Shown: in pieces, positions 17,543 to 24,840 of the stretch
Numbering within the stretch: position 1 is the stretch's first letter
Layout of the letters: each line of letters starts with the position of its first letter
Source of the DNA: CAWAMD01 sp963783045
Lineage (GTDB): Bacteria > Actinomycetota > Nitriliruptoria > Nitriliruptorales > Nitriliruptoraceae
Length of the DNA stretch: 64,000 nucleotides
Direction of reading: 5' to 3'
Assembly (NCBI GenBank): GCA_963783045.1
Contig: CAWAMD010000005.1
Coordinates: forward strand, 124,001 to 188,000
Program-made: the position numbers and the translations under genes
Notes under the pieces: generated by a model
What the model saw: only the letters and a program-made list of their open reading frames with translations
Databases searched by the model: none
What the model was told of the DNA's origin: nothing

Positions 17543-19204
17543 GTGTCCCCCGAGACACCAGCCACCGCCGGCCGTCCCGCAGGTACGCCGCCACGGGGTC
17601 CCGTCGGGACGCCCTTGCCATCGCGGGTCGAGCCGGACAGCGACACCTACCGGCGCAACCGCGAGGGCAACCTCGCGCTCATCGAGCGGCTGAACGAGGC
17701 GATCGCCGCCTCGCGCGCCGGCGGCGGACCCGAGAGGGTCGCGCGGCACCACGACCGGGGCAAGCTGCTGATCCGCGACCGGATCGGGCTGCTGCTCGAC
17801 CAGGACGCGCCCTTCCTCGAGCTGCACCAGCTCGCCGGCTGGGACAGCGACTACCAGGTCGGCGGCTCGACGGTCCACGGGATCGGGGTCGTCAACGGCG
17901 TCGAGGTGATGGTCGGCGGGACGGACCCGACCATCAAGGGCGGCGCGATGAACCCGTACTCGGTGAAGAAGTCGCTGCGGGCGTCCCAGATCGCCTTCGA
18001 GAACCGGCTGCCGTCGATCAACCTCACCGAGTCGGCGGGCGCGGACCTGCGGGCCCAGAAGGACATCTTCGTCCCCGGCGGGCGGTCGTTCCACGACCTG
18101 ACCGAGAAGTCGAAGGCCCGGATCCCGACGATCTCGGTCGTGTTCGGCTCGTCGACCGCCGGTGGCGCGTACGTCCCCGGCATGTCGGACTACGTCGTGC
18201 TCGTCAAGGAGCGCTCCAAGGTCTTCCTCGGCGGACCACCGCTCGTGAAGATGGCCACCGGCGAGGACGCCGAGGAGGAGGAGCTCGGCGGCGCCGAGAT
18301 GCACGCCCGCGTCTCGGGGCTCGGGGACTACCTCGCCACCGACGAGCTCGACGCGCTGCGTATCGCCCGGGGCATCGTCGGTCACCTCAACTGGCGCAAG
18401 CTCGGGCCCGGACCGACGCTGCCGGCCGACGAGCCGGTTCACGATCCGGAGGAGCTGCTCGGCATCGCGTCGGTCGACCTGCGCGAGCCGTTCGACGCCC
18501 GCGAGGTGCTCGCACGCGTCCTCGACGGGTCCCGGTTCGAGGAGTTCAAGGCGGCCTACGGGACGAACCTGGTCACCGGCTGGGGATCGATCCACGGCTT
18601 CGAGGTCGGGGTGCTCGCGAACAACGGGGTGCTGTTCAGCGAGGAGTCCGAGAAGGGCGCGCAGTTCATCCAGCTCTGCAACCAGATCGACGTGCCGATC
18701 CTGTTCTGCCAGAACATCACCGGGTTCATGGTCGGCACGAAGTACGAGCAGGGCGGCATCATCAAGGACGGCGCCAAGCTCATCAACGCGGTCACGAACT
18801 CCGAGGTCCCGCACGTCACCCTGATGATGGGAGCGTCGTACGGCGCCGGGAACTACGGCATGGCCGGCCGGGCCTACGACCCCCGATTCGTGTTCACCTG
18901 GCCGAACCACCACGTCGCCGTGATGGGGCCGCAGCAGCTCGCCGGCGTCCTGTCGATCGTCGCGAAGGCCGGGGCCGAGAACCGCGGCGAGGAGTGGGAC
19001 GAGGACAAGGACGCCGGCATCCGCGCGATGGTCGAGGACCAGATCGAGAAGGAGTCCAACGCCTTCGTGTCGGCCTCCGAGATCTGGGACGACGCGGTCA
19101 TCGACCCGCGCGACACCCGCGACGTGCTCGGCATCGCGCTCTCGACCATCCACACGAACGAGGTGCGAGGCACCCGCGGCGGGTACGGCGTCTTCCGCAT
19201 GTGA
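17543..19204 (+). CDS. Acyl-CoA carboxylase beta subunit (carboxyltransferase)
   Basis: The 553-residue protein is the biotin-dependent carboxyltransferase that passes the carboxyl group from carboxybiotin to an acyl-CoA. It carries the two crotonase-like halves, with LTESAGADLRAQ, FGSSTAGGAYVPGMSDY, and in the second half QNITGFMVGTKYEQGGIIKDGAKL and MMGASYGAGNYGMAGRAYDPRF. The last group resembles methylcrotonyl- and geranyl-CoA carboxylases more than propionyl-CoA carboxylase, but the substrate is not fixed. The gene is 60 bases upstream of its alpha subunit. GTG 17543 follows AAGGGAG. Confidence 0.93.
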   Translation: MSPETPATAGRPAGTPPRGPVGTPLPSRVEPDSDTYRRNREGNLALIERLNEAIAASRAGGGPERVARHHDRGKLLIRDRIGLLLDQDAPFLELHQLAGWDSDYQVGGSTVHGIGVVNGVEVMVGGTDPTIKGGAMNPYSVKKSLRASQIAFENRLPSINLTESAGADLRAQKDIFVPGGRSFHDLTEKSKARIPTISVVFGSSTAGGAYVPGMSDYVVLVKERSKVFLGGPPLVKMATGEDAEEEELGGAEMHARVSGLGDYLATDELDALRIARGIVGHLNWRKLGPGPTLPADEPVHDPEELLGIASVDLREPFDAREVLARVLDGSRFEEFKAAYGTNLVTGWGSIHGFEVGVLANNGVLFSEESEKGAQFIQLCNQIDVPILFCQNITGFMVGTKYEQGGIIKDGAKLINAVTNSEVPHVTLMMGASYGAGNYGMAGRAYDPRFVFTWPNHHVAVMGPQQLAGVLSIVAKAGAENRGEEWDEDKDAGIRAMVEDQIEKESNAFVSASEIWDDAVIDPRDTRDVLGIALSTIHTNEVRGTRGGYGVFRM

Positions 19205-19264
19205 GGGCACTGGCACGCAGGCCGCCCGCCCCGGCTCCGCGGGGCTCGAAGAAGGACAACGACG

Positions 19265-21286
19265 GTGACCACGACGATCACGAAGGTGCTGATCGCGAAC
19301 CGCGGCGAGATCGCCGTGCGCGTCGCCCGGACCTGCCGCCGGCTCGGGCTCGGCACCGTGGCCGTGTTCTCGGACCCGGACGCCGACGCGCTGCACGTCG
19401 CGGCGTGCGACGAGGCGGTCCGGCTGGGCGGCGCCACCTCGCAGGAGTCCTACCTGCGCATCGATGCGCTGATCGACGCGGCGCGGCGCACCGGCGCCGA
19501 CGCCGTCCACCCCGGGTACGGGTTCCTCGCCGAGAATGCGGCGTTCGCACGCGCCGTCGAGGATGCCGGCCTGACGTGGATCGGGCCGGGGCCGGACGCC
19601 ATCGCGGCGATGGGGGACAAGCTCGAAGCCAAGCGGGTCATGGCCGACGCGGGCGTCCCGCTCCTGCCGAGTGTCGCGCTCGGCGCCGAGCCCTCGGCCG
19701 GCGAGCTCGAGGAAGCGTCGTCAGCCGTGGGCTTTCCCTGCATGGTGAAGGCGGCGGCCGGCGGGGGCGGCAAGGGCATGCGGGTCGTCCACGACCGCGA
19801 CGACCTGGCGGAGGAGGTCGCCGCGGCACAGCGGGAGGCCACGAGCGCCTTCGGTGACGGCCGGGTCTTCCTCGAGCGGTTCGTCGAGCGGCCCCGTCAC
19901 ATCGAGGTCCAGGTCCTCGCCGACACGCACGGCACCGTGCTGCACCTGTTCGAGCGGGAGTGCTCCATCCAGCGCCGCCACCAGAAGGTCGTCGAGGAAT
20001 CGCCGTCGCCGGTCCTCGACCCGGCGACCCGCGAGGAGATGGGGAAGGCTGCTGTCGCCGCTGCTGCGGCCATCGGCTACGTGAACGCCGGCACCGTCGA
20101 GTTCATCGCCGAGTCCGACCCCGACACGCAGCAGGTGACGGGCTTCCACTTCCTCGAGATGAACACCCGGCTCCAGGTCGAGCACCCGGTCACCGAGCTC
20201 GTCACAGGCCTCGACCTCGTGCGCCTCCAGCTGCTGGTCGCCATGGGGGAGCGGCTGCCGGTCGCCCAGGAGGAGCTGCGCCAGCAGGGCCATGCCATCG
20301 AAGCCCGCCTGTACGCCGAGGACCCGGCGAACGGGTTCCTGCCCGCGACCGGCACCCTGCACGCCTTCGTGCCGGGCGAGGTGGAGGGCGTGCGGTGGGA
20401 TGCCGGCGTCCGGTCGGGCAGCGAGGTGTCGACCTACTACGACCCGATGCTCGCGAAGGTGATCGCCCACGGCGGGACGCGGGCCGAGGCCGCGGCGCGG
20501 CTCGCCCGTGCGCTCGAGCGTTCGGTGATCCACGGGGTCACGACCAACCGCGATCTGCTCGTCAACGTGCTGCGCGACGGGGCATTCCTGGCCGGCGACA
20601 CCACGACGGCCTTCTTCGCCGAGCGCTTCCCGACGGACGAGGCGCGCACGTTCACCCCCGACGAGTCGCTGATCCGCCAGGCGGTCCTGGCGACGACGCT
20701 GGTCGCGCAGGCGGAGCGCGCGCAGCGGTCCGGCCCGCTGCGTGGCATCCGCAGCGGCTTCACGAACGATCCCTTCGCACGGTGGCAGGTCTCCTACACC
20801 ATCGCCCACCAGCAGCACCCGGTCGCCTACCGGTCCCAGCGCGACGGCAGCGTCCGCCTGTGGCTCGGGGACCAGGAGCACCACGGCCGACTGGTCGGCG
20901 ACGGGGTGGTGGAGATCGACGGGCACCGCGTGCCCGTCCACCGGTCGGTGCGCGGCCACGAGCACGCGCTGCTGCTGCCCGGCGGAGCGGTGGTGCTCCG
21001 CGAGGTCCCGCGCTTTCCGGAGGCGCGGCACGAGGACGTGCCCGGTGCGACCTTCGCCCCGATGCCCGGCGCCGTGGCCACCGTCGCGGTCGAAGAGGGT
21101 CAGCAGGTCGCCCGGGGTGAGCTGATGGTCGCGCTCGAGGCCATGAAGATGGAGCACCGCATCACCGCGCCCTTCGACGGGACCGTCGCAGAGGTCCGGG
21201 TCAGCGAGGGCCAGCAGGTCGACGCCGACGAGGTGCTCGTCGTCGTCGCGCCGTCGGAGGACGCCGAGGAGGACGCGTCGGCCTGA
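19265..21286 (+). CDS. Acyl-CoA carboxylase alpha subunit (biotin carboxylase plus biotin carrier domain)
   Basis: The 673-residue subunit carboxylates its own biotin with ATP and bicarbonate. The biotin carboxylase domains run from KVLIANRGEIAVRV, through ATP-grasp KAAAGGGGKGMR, to the catalytic region FHFLEMNTRLQVEHPVTE. After a BT-like linker the biotin carrier domain ends with EAMKMEH, whose Lys (about residue 626) is biotinylated. It partners the upstream beta subunit, making an acyl-CoA carboxylase for branched amino acid, isoprenoid or propionate metabolism. GTG 19265 is the first start in frame after the 60-base gap. Confidence 0.94.
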   Translation: MTTTITKVLIANRGEIAVRVARTCRRLGLGTVAVFSDPDADALHVAACDEAVRLGGATSQESYLRIDALIDAARRTGADAVHPGYGFLAENAAFARAVEDAGLTWIGPGPDAIAAMGDKLEAKRVMADAGVPLLPSVALGAEPSAGELEEASSAVGFPCMVKAAAGGGGKGMRVVHDRDDLAEEVAAAQREATSAFGDGRVFLERFVERPRHIEVQVLADTHGTVLHLFERECSIQRRHQKVVEESPSPVLDPATREEMGKAAVAAAAAIGYVNAGTVEFIAESDPDTQQVTGFHFLEMNTRLQVEHPVTELVTGLDLVRLQLLVAMGERLPVAQEELRQQGHAIEARLYAEDPANGFLPATGTLHAFVPGEVEGVRWDAGVRSGSEVSTYYDPMLAKVIAHGGTRAEAAARLARALERSVIHGVTTNRDLLVNVLRDGAFLAGDTTTAFFAERFPTDEARTFTPDESLIRQAVLATTLVAQAERAQRSGPLRGIRSGFTNDPFARWQVSYTIAHQQHPVAYRSQRDGSVRLWLGDQEHHGRLVGDGVVEIDGHRVPVHRSVRGHEHALLLPGGAVVLREVPRFPEARHEDVPGATFAPMPGAVATVAVEEGQQVARGELMVALEAMKMEHRITAPFDGTVAEVRVSEGQQVDADEVLVVVAPSEDAEEDASA

Positions 21287-21324
21287 CAAGGAGGAGTCTG
21301 AGGGGACGGGGCGGCCGCGAACGA

Positions 21325-21873
21325 TCAGTGCTCCACGGCCTCGCGGGTGTCCAGCACGCTGAGGGCGTCGTCCAGCAGCCGGACCGCACGGAGCCGGCTC
21401 TCCTCGTCGAGCGCGGCCAGACCGACGAGCCGCTCGCGGGCGGTCTGCAGGACGCCGGTGTCGCGGCCCGCCTCCTCGACGATGTCGGTGACGTCCTCGG
21501 AGCGTGGGGCATGGTCGTGGGCGACGCCGACGGCCAGCGCGGCGACCCAGTTGGTGCGGATGTCGTGGCTGAACCCGGCCTCGGCGGCCGCGTCGTCCAG
21601 CTCGATGACCTCGTCCTCGTCGGTCGAAGGCGAGGTCGGCTGCGCCACGAGGTCTCCCAGCGTCAGGTCGAGCGCCTGCAGCGCCCGCAGGGGGCTCCCG
21701 GTCGGTGTCCGCTCCCGCTCCGTGTCGGTGCTGGCGGACAGACGCGTGCGCAGCAGCTCGTTCGCCACGGTCAACCCATCCTCGACCCCCGCCAGGTACG
21801 AATTGGGGTCGGGCGACGAGAGCGCGCGGAAGGTCAGGGTCTGTGCCAGGTGGTGAAGGGGCTGGACCGGCAT
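21325..21873 (-). CDS. Unrecognised helical protein, member B of the paralogous pair
   Basis: This 182-residue helical protein of unknown family shares PNSYLAGVEDG (about 23-33) and NWVAALAVGVAHDHAPRSEDV (about 105-125) with the protein at 13259-13954. It has an acidic linker (STDEDEVIELDDAAAE) where the other has a His-rich one. There is no signal peptide or membrane segment. It is divergent from the second NarL-type regulator and PAS kinase, the same order as in module 1, and converges on the carboxylase alpha gene. ATG 21873 is chosen from the shared region and the preceding non-coding promoter. Confidence 0.7.
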   Translation of the reverse strand: MPVQPLHHLAQTLTFRALSSPDPNSYLAGVEDGLTVANELLRTRLSASTDTERERTPTGSPLRALQALDLTLGDLVAQPTSPSTDEDEVIELDDAAAEAGFSHDIRTNWVAALAVGVAHDHAPRSEDVTDIVEEAGRDTGVLQTARERLVGLAALDEESRLRAVRLLDDALSVLDTREAVEH

Positions 21874-22030
21874 CCGCTCGTCTCCCGCGGGCTTGCGTGA
21901 AGCATCCGCGCGGGTCAGCCGGTTCGGGAGAGGCACCTGTCCCGGACACTTCTGCCCAGGAGCAGCCGAGGACGGCGATGGGCCATACGCTGTCCTCGAC
22001 GGGCCAGGGATCGGCCCAAAGGAGTGCGCG
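21874..22030. promoter_or_regulatory. Divergent promoter region with GGCACCTGTCC box, module 2
   Basis: AGGCACCTGTCCCGGACACTT spans 21931-21951 between the divergent genes, sharing the 11-base core with 13094-13104 and 14078-14088. A possible -10 (TACGCT, 21986-21991) lies downstream toward the regulator gene, and AAAGGAG at 22018-22024 is its ribosome binding site. Confidence 0.5.
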
Positions 22031-22741
22031 GTGATCCGGCTGTTCCTCCTCGACGACCACGCGGTCGTGCGCGAGGGCGTGCGGACCATGCTCTCGCTGG
22101 CCGACGACATCGAGGTCGTCGGCGAGGCCGGCCGGGCGCAGGAGGCGGTGGACGAGATCGTCCGGCTCCGCCCGGACGTGGCCCTCGTCGACGTGCAGCT
22201 GCCCGACGGCAGCGGCGTGGACGTCATCCGTCAGGTGCGCTCCCGCACCGACGACGTCGCCTGCATCATCTTCACCTCCTTCGCGGACGACGAGGCGTTC
22301 TTCCAGTCGGTCGTGGCCGGCAGCGTCGGCTACCTCCTGAAGGACACGACGGCGAACGAGCTCATCGCCGCCGTCCGGGTCGCGGCGTCCGGCGGATCGC
22401 TCGTCCGCCGGGAGGTGGTGGACGACCTGCGCCGGAGGGCGAGCGAGGTCCCGTCGGAGGACCACCTGCTGCGCGGCCTGTCGCCGCAGGAACGTCGGAT
22501 CATCCTCCTGGTCGTCGACGGACTCACGAACCGGGAGGTCGCCGAGCGACTGTCGCTCGCCGAGAAGACGGTCCGCAACTACGTCTCCCTGATCCTCGGC
22601 AAGCTCGGGATGCGCAACCGGACCGAGCTGGCGGTGTACGTCGCTGCCCGTCCCGAGGGAGGCGCGCCGCGTGGCGATCGGCGACCGGGTCAGTCCCCGT
22701 CGATCGGTCACCGTGCGCATGGACAGCGCCACACGACGTGA
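22031..22741 (+). CDS. NarL/DevR-family response regulator, module 2
   Basis: The receiver has all key residues: acidic pair in FLLDDHAVVRE, Asp in VALVDVQLPDGSG, Thr in IFTSFADDEAFF and Lys in GYLLKDT. The LuxR HTH contains LSPQERRIILLVVDGLTNREVA and SLAEKTVRNYVSLILGKLGM. It is a close paralogue of the regulator at 14233-14910. GTG 22031 follows AAAGGAG. The partner PAS kinase begins 70 bases downstream. The last 25 residues are a Gly/Pro/Arg-rich tail not seen in the paralogue. Confidence 0.94.
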   Translation: MIRLFLLDDHAVVREGVRTMLSLADDIEVVGEAGRAQEAVDEIVRLRPDVALVDVQLPDGSGVDVIRQVRSRTDDVACIIFTSFADDEAFFQSVVAGSVGYLLKDTTANELIAAVRVAASGGSLVRREVVDDLRRRASEVPSEDHLLRGLSPQERRIILLVVDGLTNREVAERLSLAEKTVRNYVSLILGKLGMRNRTELAVYVAARPEGGAPRGDRRPGQSPSIGHRAHGQRHTT

Positions 22742-22811
22742 CTTTCGTCTCTACCACGGCAGCAGGGGCCTACGTACCGTGTATCCGACCAGATCTGCAG
22801 AGAGGCAGGGC

Positions 22812-23975
22812 ATGGTCGATGCAGTGTTCCCTCCCGCTGCGTCTGCTCCGCGGACCGGCGTCCCTTCCCCGCGGGCGGTCGAGCACCGGACGAGGCCGAG
22901 CATTCAGCTGGACGCGGATGCGCTGGCGGTCGCGGTCTACGCCTGCCGCAACGACGACTGGTGGACGTGTGTGCAGGCAAACGTCCGCCTGGCCGGGCTG
23001 ACGGGATTCCCGGTCGCGGCCTGGACCGGCGAGCGCACGCTCTGGCTCGAGCAGGTCCATCCCGAGGACCGCGATCGGCTCGTGGCCGAGCGGCTGCGTC
23101 TGGCGCCCGGGCGGCCGATGTCGATCCAGTACCGGCTGCACCGCAGCGACGGTGAGCTGCTGTGGGTCCAGGATCTCGCCGTGCTCGACGGCGACGACGA
23201 CCAGGCGACGCTGATCCGCGGGGCACTCGTCGACGTCACGCCCTGGCGACGGTCACACGAGGTCGTCGCCCAGCTGCACGCAGGAACCCGCAACGACCTC
23301 GAGCAGCTGCGCGCGCAGGAGGAGTCGCGGGAGGTCTTCCAGCGCCTGTTGGCGCATGATCTGCGCGGGGCGCTGGCGATCGTGCAGGGCATGCTCGCGA
23401 CCGTCGAGGAGCACGGCGACAGCCTGGGCGACGACCAGCGCGACCTGCTGGTGGGCCGGGCGCTGTCGAACGCCCGTCGGGCCCATCGCATGCTCGAGGA
23501 CGTCCTCGAGCTCGACCGGCTCCGTCATCAGTCGGGACCGGACGTGCCGCGCCCGCCGGTGCGGCTGCGGGAGGTGGTCGCGAGCGTGGCCGGCGCGAGC
23601 GACGAGCGGCGCGAGCGGGTCCATCTCGACGTGCCGGACGTGTCCGTCCCGGTCGACGCGGCGGCGGTTCGGCGCATCGTGGACAACCTCGTCGCGAATG
23701 CCACGCAGCACACGACAGGAGCCATCCACGTGCGTGCGCGCCATGACGCGGCGACGCTGCGCATCACCGTGTCCGACGAGGGCGAGGGGATCCCGCCCGG
23801 CGTCGCCGAGCAGATCTTCGAGCCGTACGTCCGGCTCGAGGGTTCGCAGGCCGGCATCGGCCTCGGCCTCTACCTCGTGCGTCGGCTGACCGAGATGCAG
23901 CGCGGACGGGTCTGGGTGGAGGGTCAGGGACACCGGGGCGCGGCGTTCCACGTCGAGCTGCCGCTGCGGGCGTGA
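22812..23975 (+). CDS. PAS-domain sensor histidine kinase, module 2
   Basis: This 387-residue soluble kinase has one PAS_3-type sensor (about 50-150, with FPVAAWTGERTLWLEQVHPEDRD read in parts) against two in module 1. It has an H-box LLAHDLRGALAIVQGM, N-box NLVANATQHT, and G-boxes DEGEGIPPGVAEQIFEPYVR and GIGLGLYLVRRL. The H-box form HDxRxAL is shared with the module 1 kinase. ATG 22812 follows AGAGGCAGGG. It should phosphorylate the regulator upstream. It ends six bases before the convergent third regulator gene. Confidence 0.92.
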   Translation: MVDAVFPPAASAPRTGVPSPRAVEHRTRPSIQLDADALAVAVYACRNDDWWTCVQANVRLAGLTGFPVAAWTGERTLWLEQVHPEDRDRLVAERLRLAPGRPMSIQYRLHRSDGELLWVQDLAVLDGDDDQATLIRGALVDVTPWRRSHEVVAQLHAGTRNDLEQLRAQEESREVFQRLLAHDLRGALAIVQGMLATVEEHGDSLGDDQRDLLVGRALSNARRAHRMLEDVLELDRLRHQSGPDVPRPPVRLREVVASVAGASDERRERVHLDVPDVSVPVDAAAVRRIVDNLVANATQHTTGAIHVRARHDAATLRITVSDEGEGIPPGVAEQIFEPYVRLEGSQAGIGLGLYLVRRLTEMQRGRVWVEGQGHRGAAFHVELPLRA

Positions 23976-23981
23976 GGCTCG

Positions 23982-24668
23982 TCAGCCGTGCTTGTCGGTG
24001 CGCCGCTGCCTCAGCATGAGGCGCGCCAGCTGGGTGCGGTTGTCGAGGGCGGTCTTGGCGAGGATGCGCGAGACGTAGTTGCGGACGGTGGGCTCGGCGA
24101 GGAAGAGCCGCTCCGCGATCTGCTGGTTCGTCAGCCCCTCCGCGACCAGCGCGGCCACGCGGCGCTCCTGGTCGGTCAGCCCGTAGGGATTGTCCACCAC
24201 GGCGGGGGCGTCGCGGCCGGGCGCCTGCTCCGGCGCCGCCCATGCCACCGGCTCGCCGCGTGCGGCGGCGTGGATCGCGACCAGCATGTCGTGAGGCGCC
24301 GTGAGGTTCGAGACGATCCCCGCGACGCCGTGGCGCCCGAAGGGACCGCCATGCGAACCGTCCCAGTCGAGAATGAGACACGGCACGTCGCTGTGCCGGG
24401 CGGCCGCGAGGCGGCACAGCTCGAAAGCGGAGAGGTCGGACAGGTGTTCGTCCGCGACCAGCACGTCGATGCCGGACTCGACAGCCAGCGTGTCGAGCGC
24501 TTCGCGGCCGGTCGCCACCTCGAGAACCGCGAGGTCGTGTTCGGCCTCGACCATGCGTCTCAGCGCGTGGCGGACGACCCGGTGGGAGCTGGCCAGCAGG
24601 ACGCAGATCTCGGCAGCGCGGCCGGTCGGGGCCCTGGTGTGTCGTTCCTGTACGGTGTCCGCCTCCAT
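23982..24668 (-). CDS. LuxR-type regulator with degenerate receiver domain
   Basis: The C-terminal HTH is standard (LTDQERRVAALVAEGLTNQQIA; LAEPTVRNYVSRILAKTAL). The receiver is unusual. The acidic pair is replaced by Ser-Ser (LLASSHRVVRH), the phospho-acceptor Asp remains in VLVADEHLSD, but the Thr and Lys positions are changed (ILDWDGSHGG; GIVSNLT). Metal binding and phosphorylation are therefore doubtful, and it may act as a pseudo-receiver. ATG 24668 follows GGAG; longer starts run into the promoter that holds a CCACCTGTCC box. It lies 172 bases downstream of the large hybrid kinase on the same strand. Confidence 0.85.
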   Translation of the reverse strand: MEADTVQERHTRAPTGRAAEICVLLASSHRVVRHALRRMVEAEHDLAVLEVATGREALDTLAVESGIDVLVADEHLSDLSAFELCRLAAARHSDVPCLILDWDGSHGGPFGRHGVAGIVSNLTAPHDMLVAIHAAARGEPVAWAAPEQAPGRDAPAVVDNPYGLTDQERRVAALVAEGLTNQQIAERLFLAEPTVRNYVSRILAKTALDNRTQLARLMLRQRRTDKHG

Positions 24669-24840
24669 CACCACTCCACGGTCCTGCGCCACAGCCTCCC
24701 GAGCGGAGGCGGGGGCGACAGGGGCCTTTCCCCGGCACCAGTGTGCCACCTGTCCGGCGATCCTGCCGTGGTCGTCCGCCCGCCGCCTGTCACGCGCATG
24801 CTTCGGACGGTGACCGCGACGGCACGACCCTGACGGATCG
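24669..24840 (-). promoter_or_regulatory. Promoter region of the degenerate regulator, with CCACCTGTCC box
   Basis: GTGTGCCACCTGTCCGG at 24741-24757 differs at one base from the GGCACCTGTCC core, and lies about 75 bases upstream of the start. A small hairpin CTGACG-GAT-CGTCAG overlaps the stop codon of the upstream kinase. Confidence 0.4.

Noticed and set aside
17359..19857. 832-codon frame overlapping both carboxylase genes
   Set aside because: It is an Arg/Gly-rich shadow of the two well-supported carboxylase subunits.
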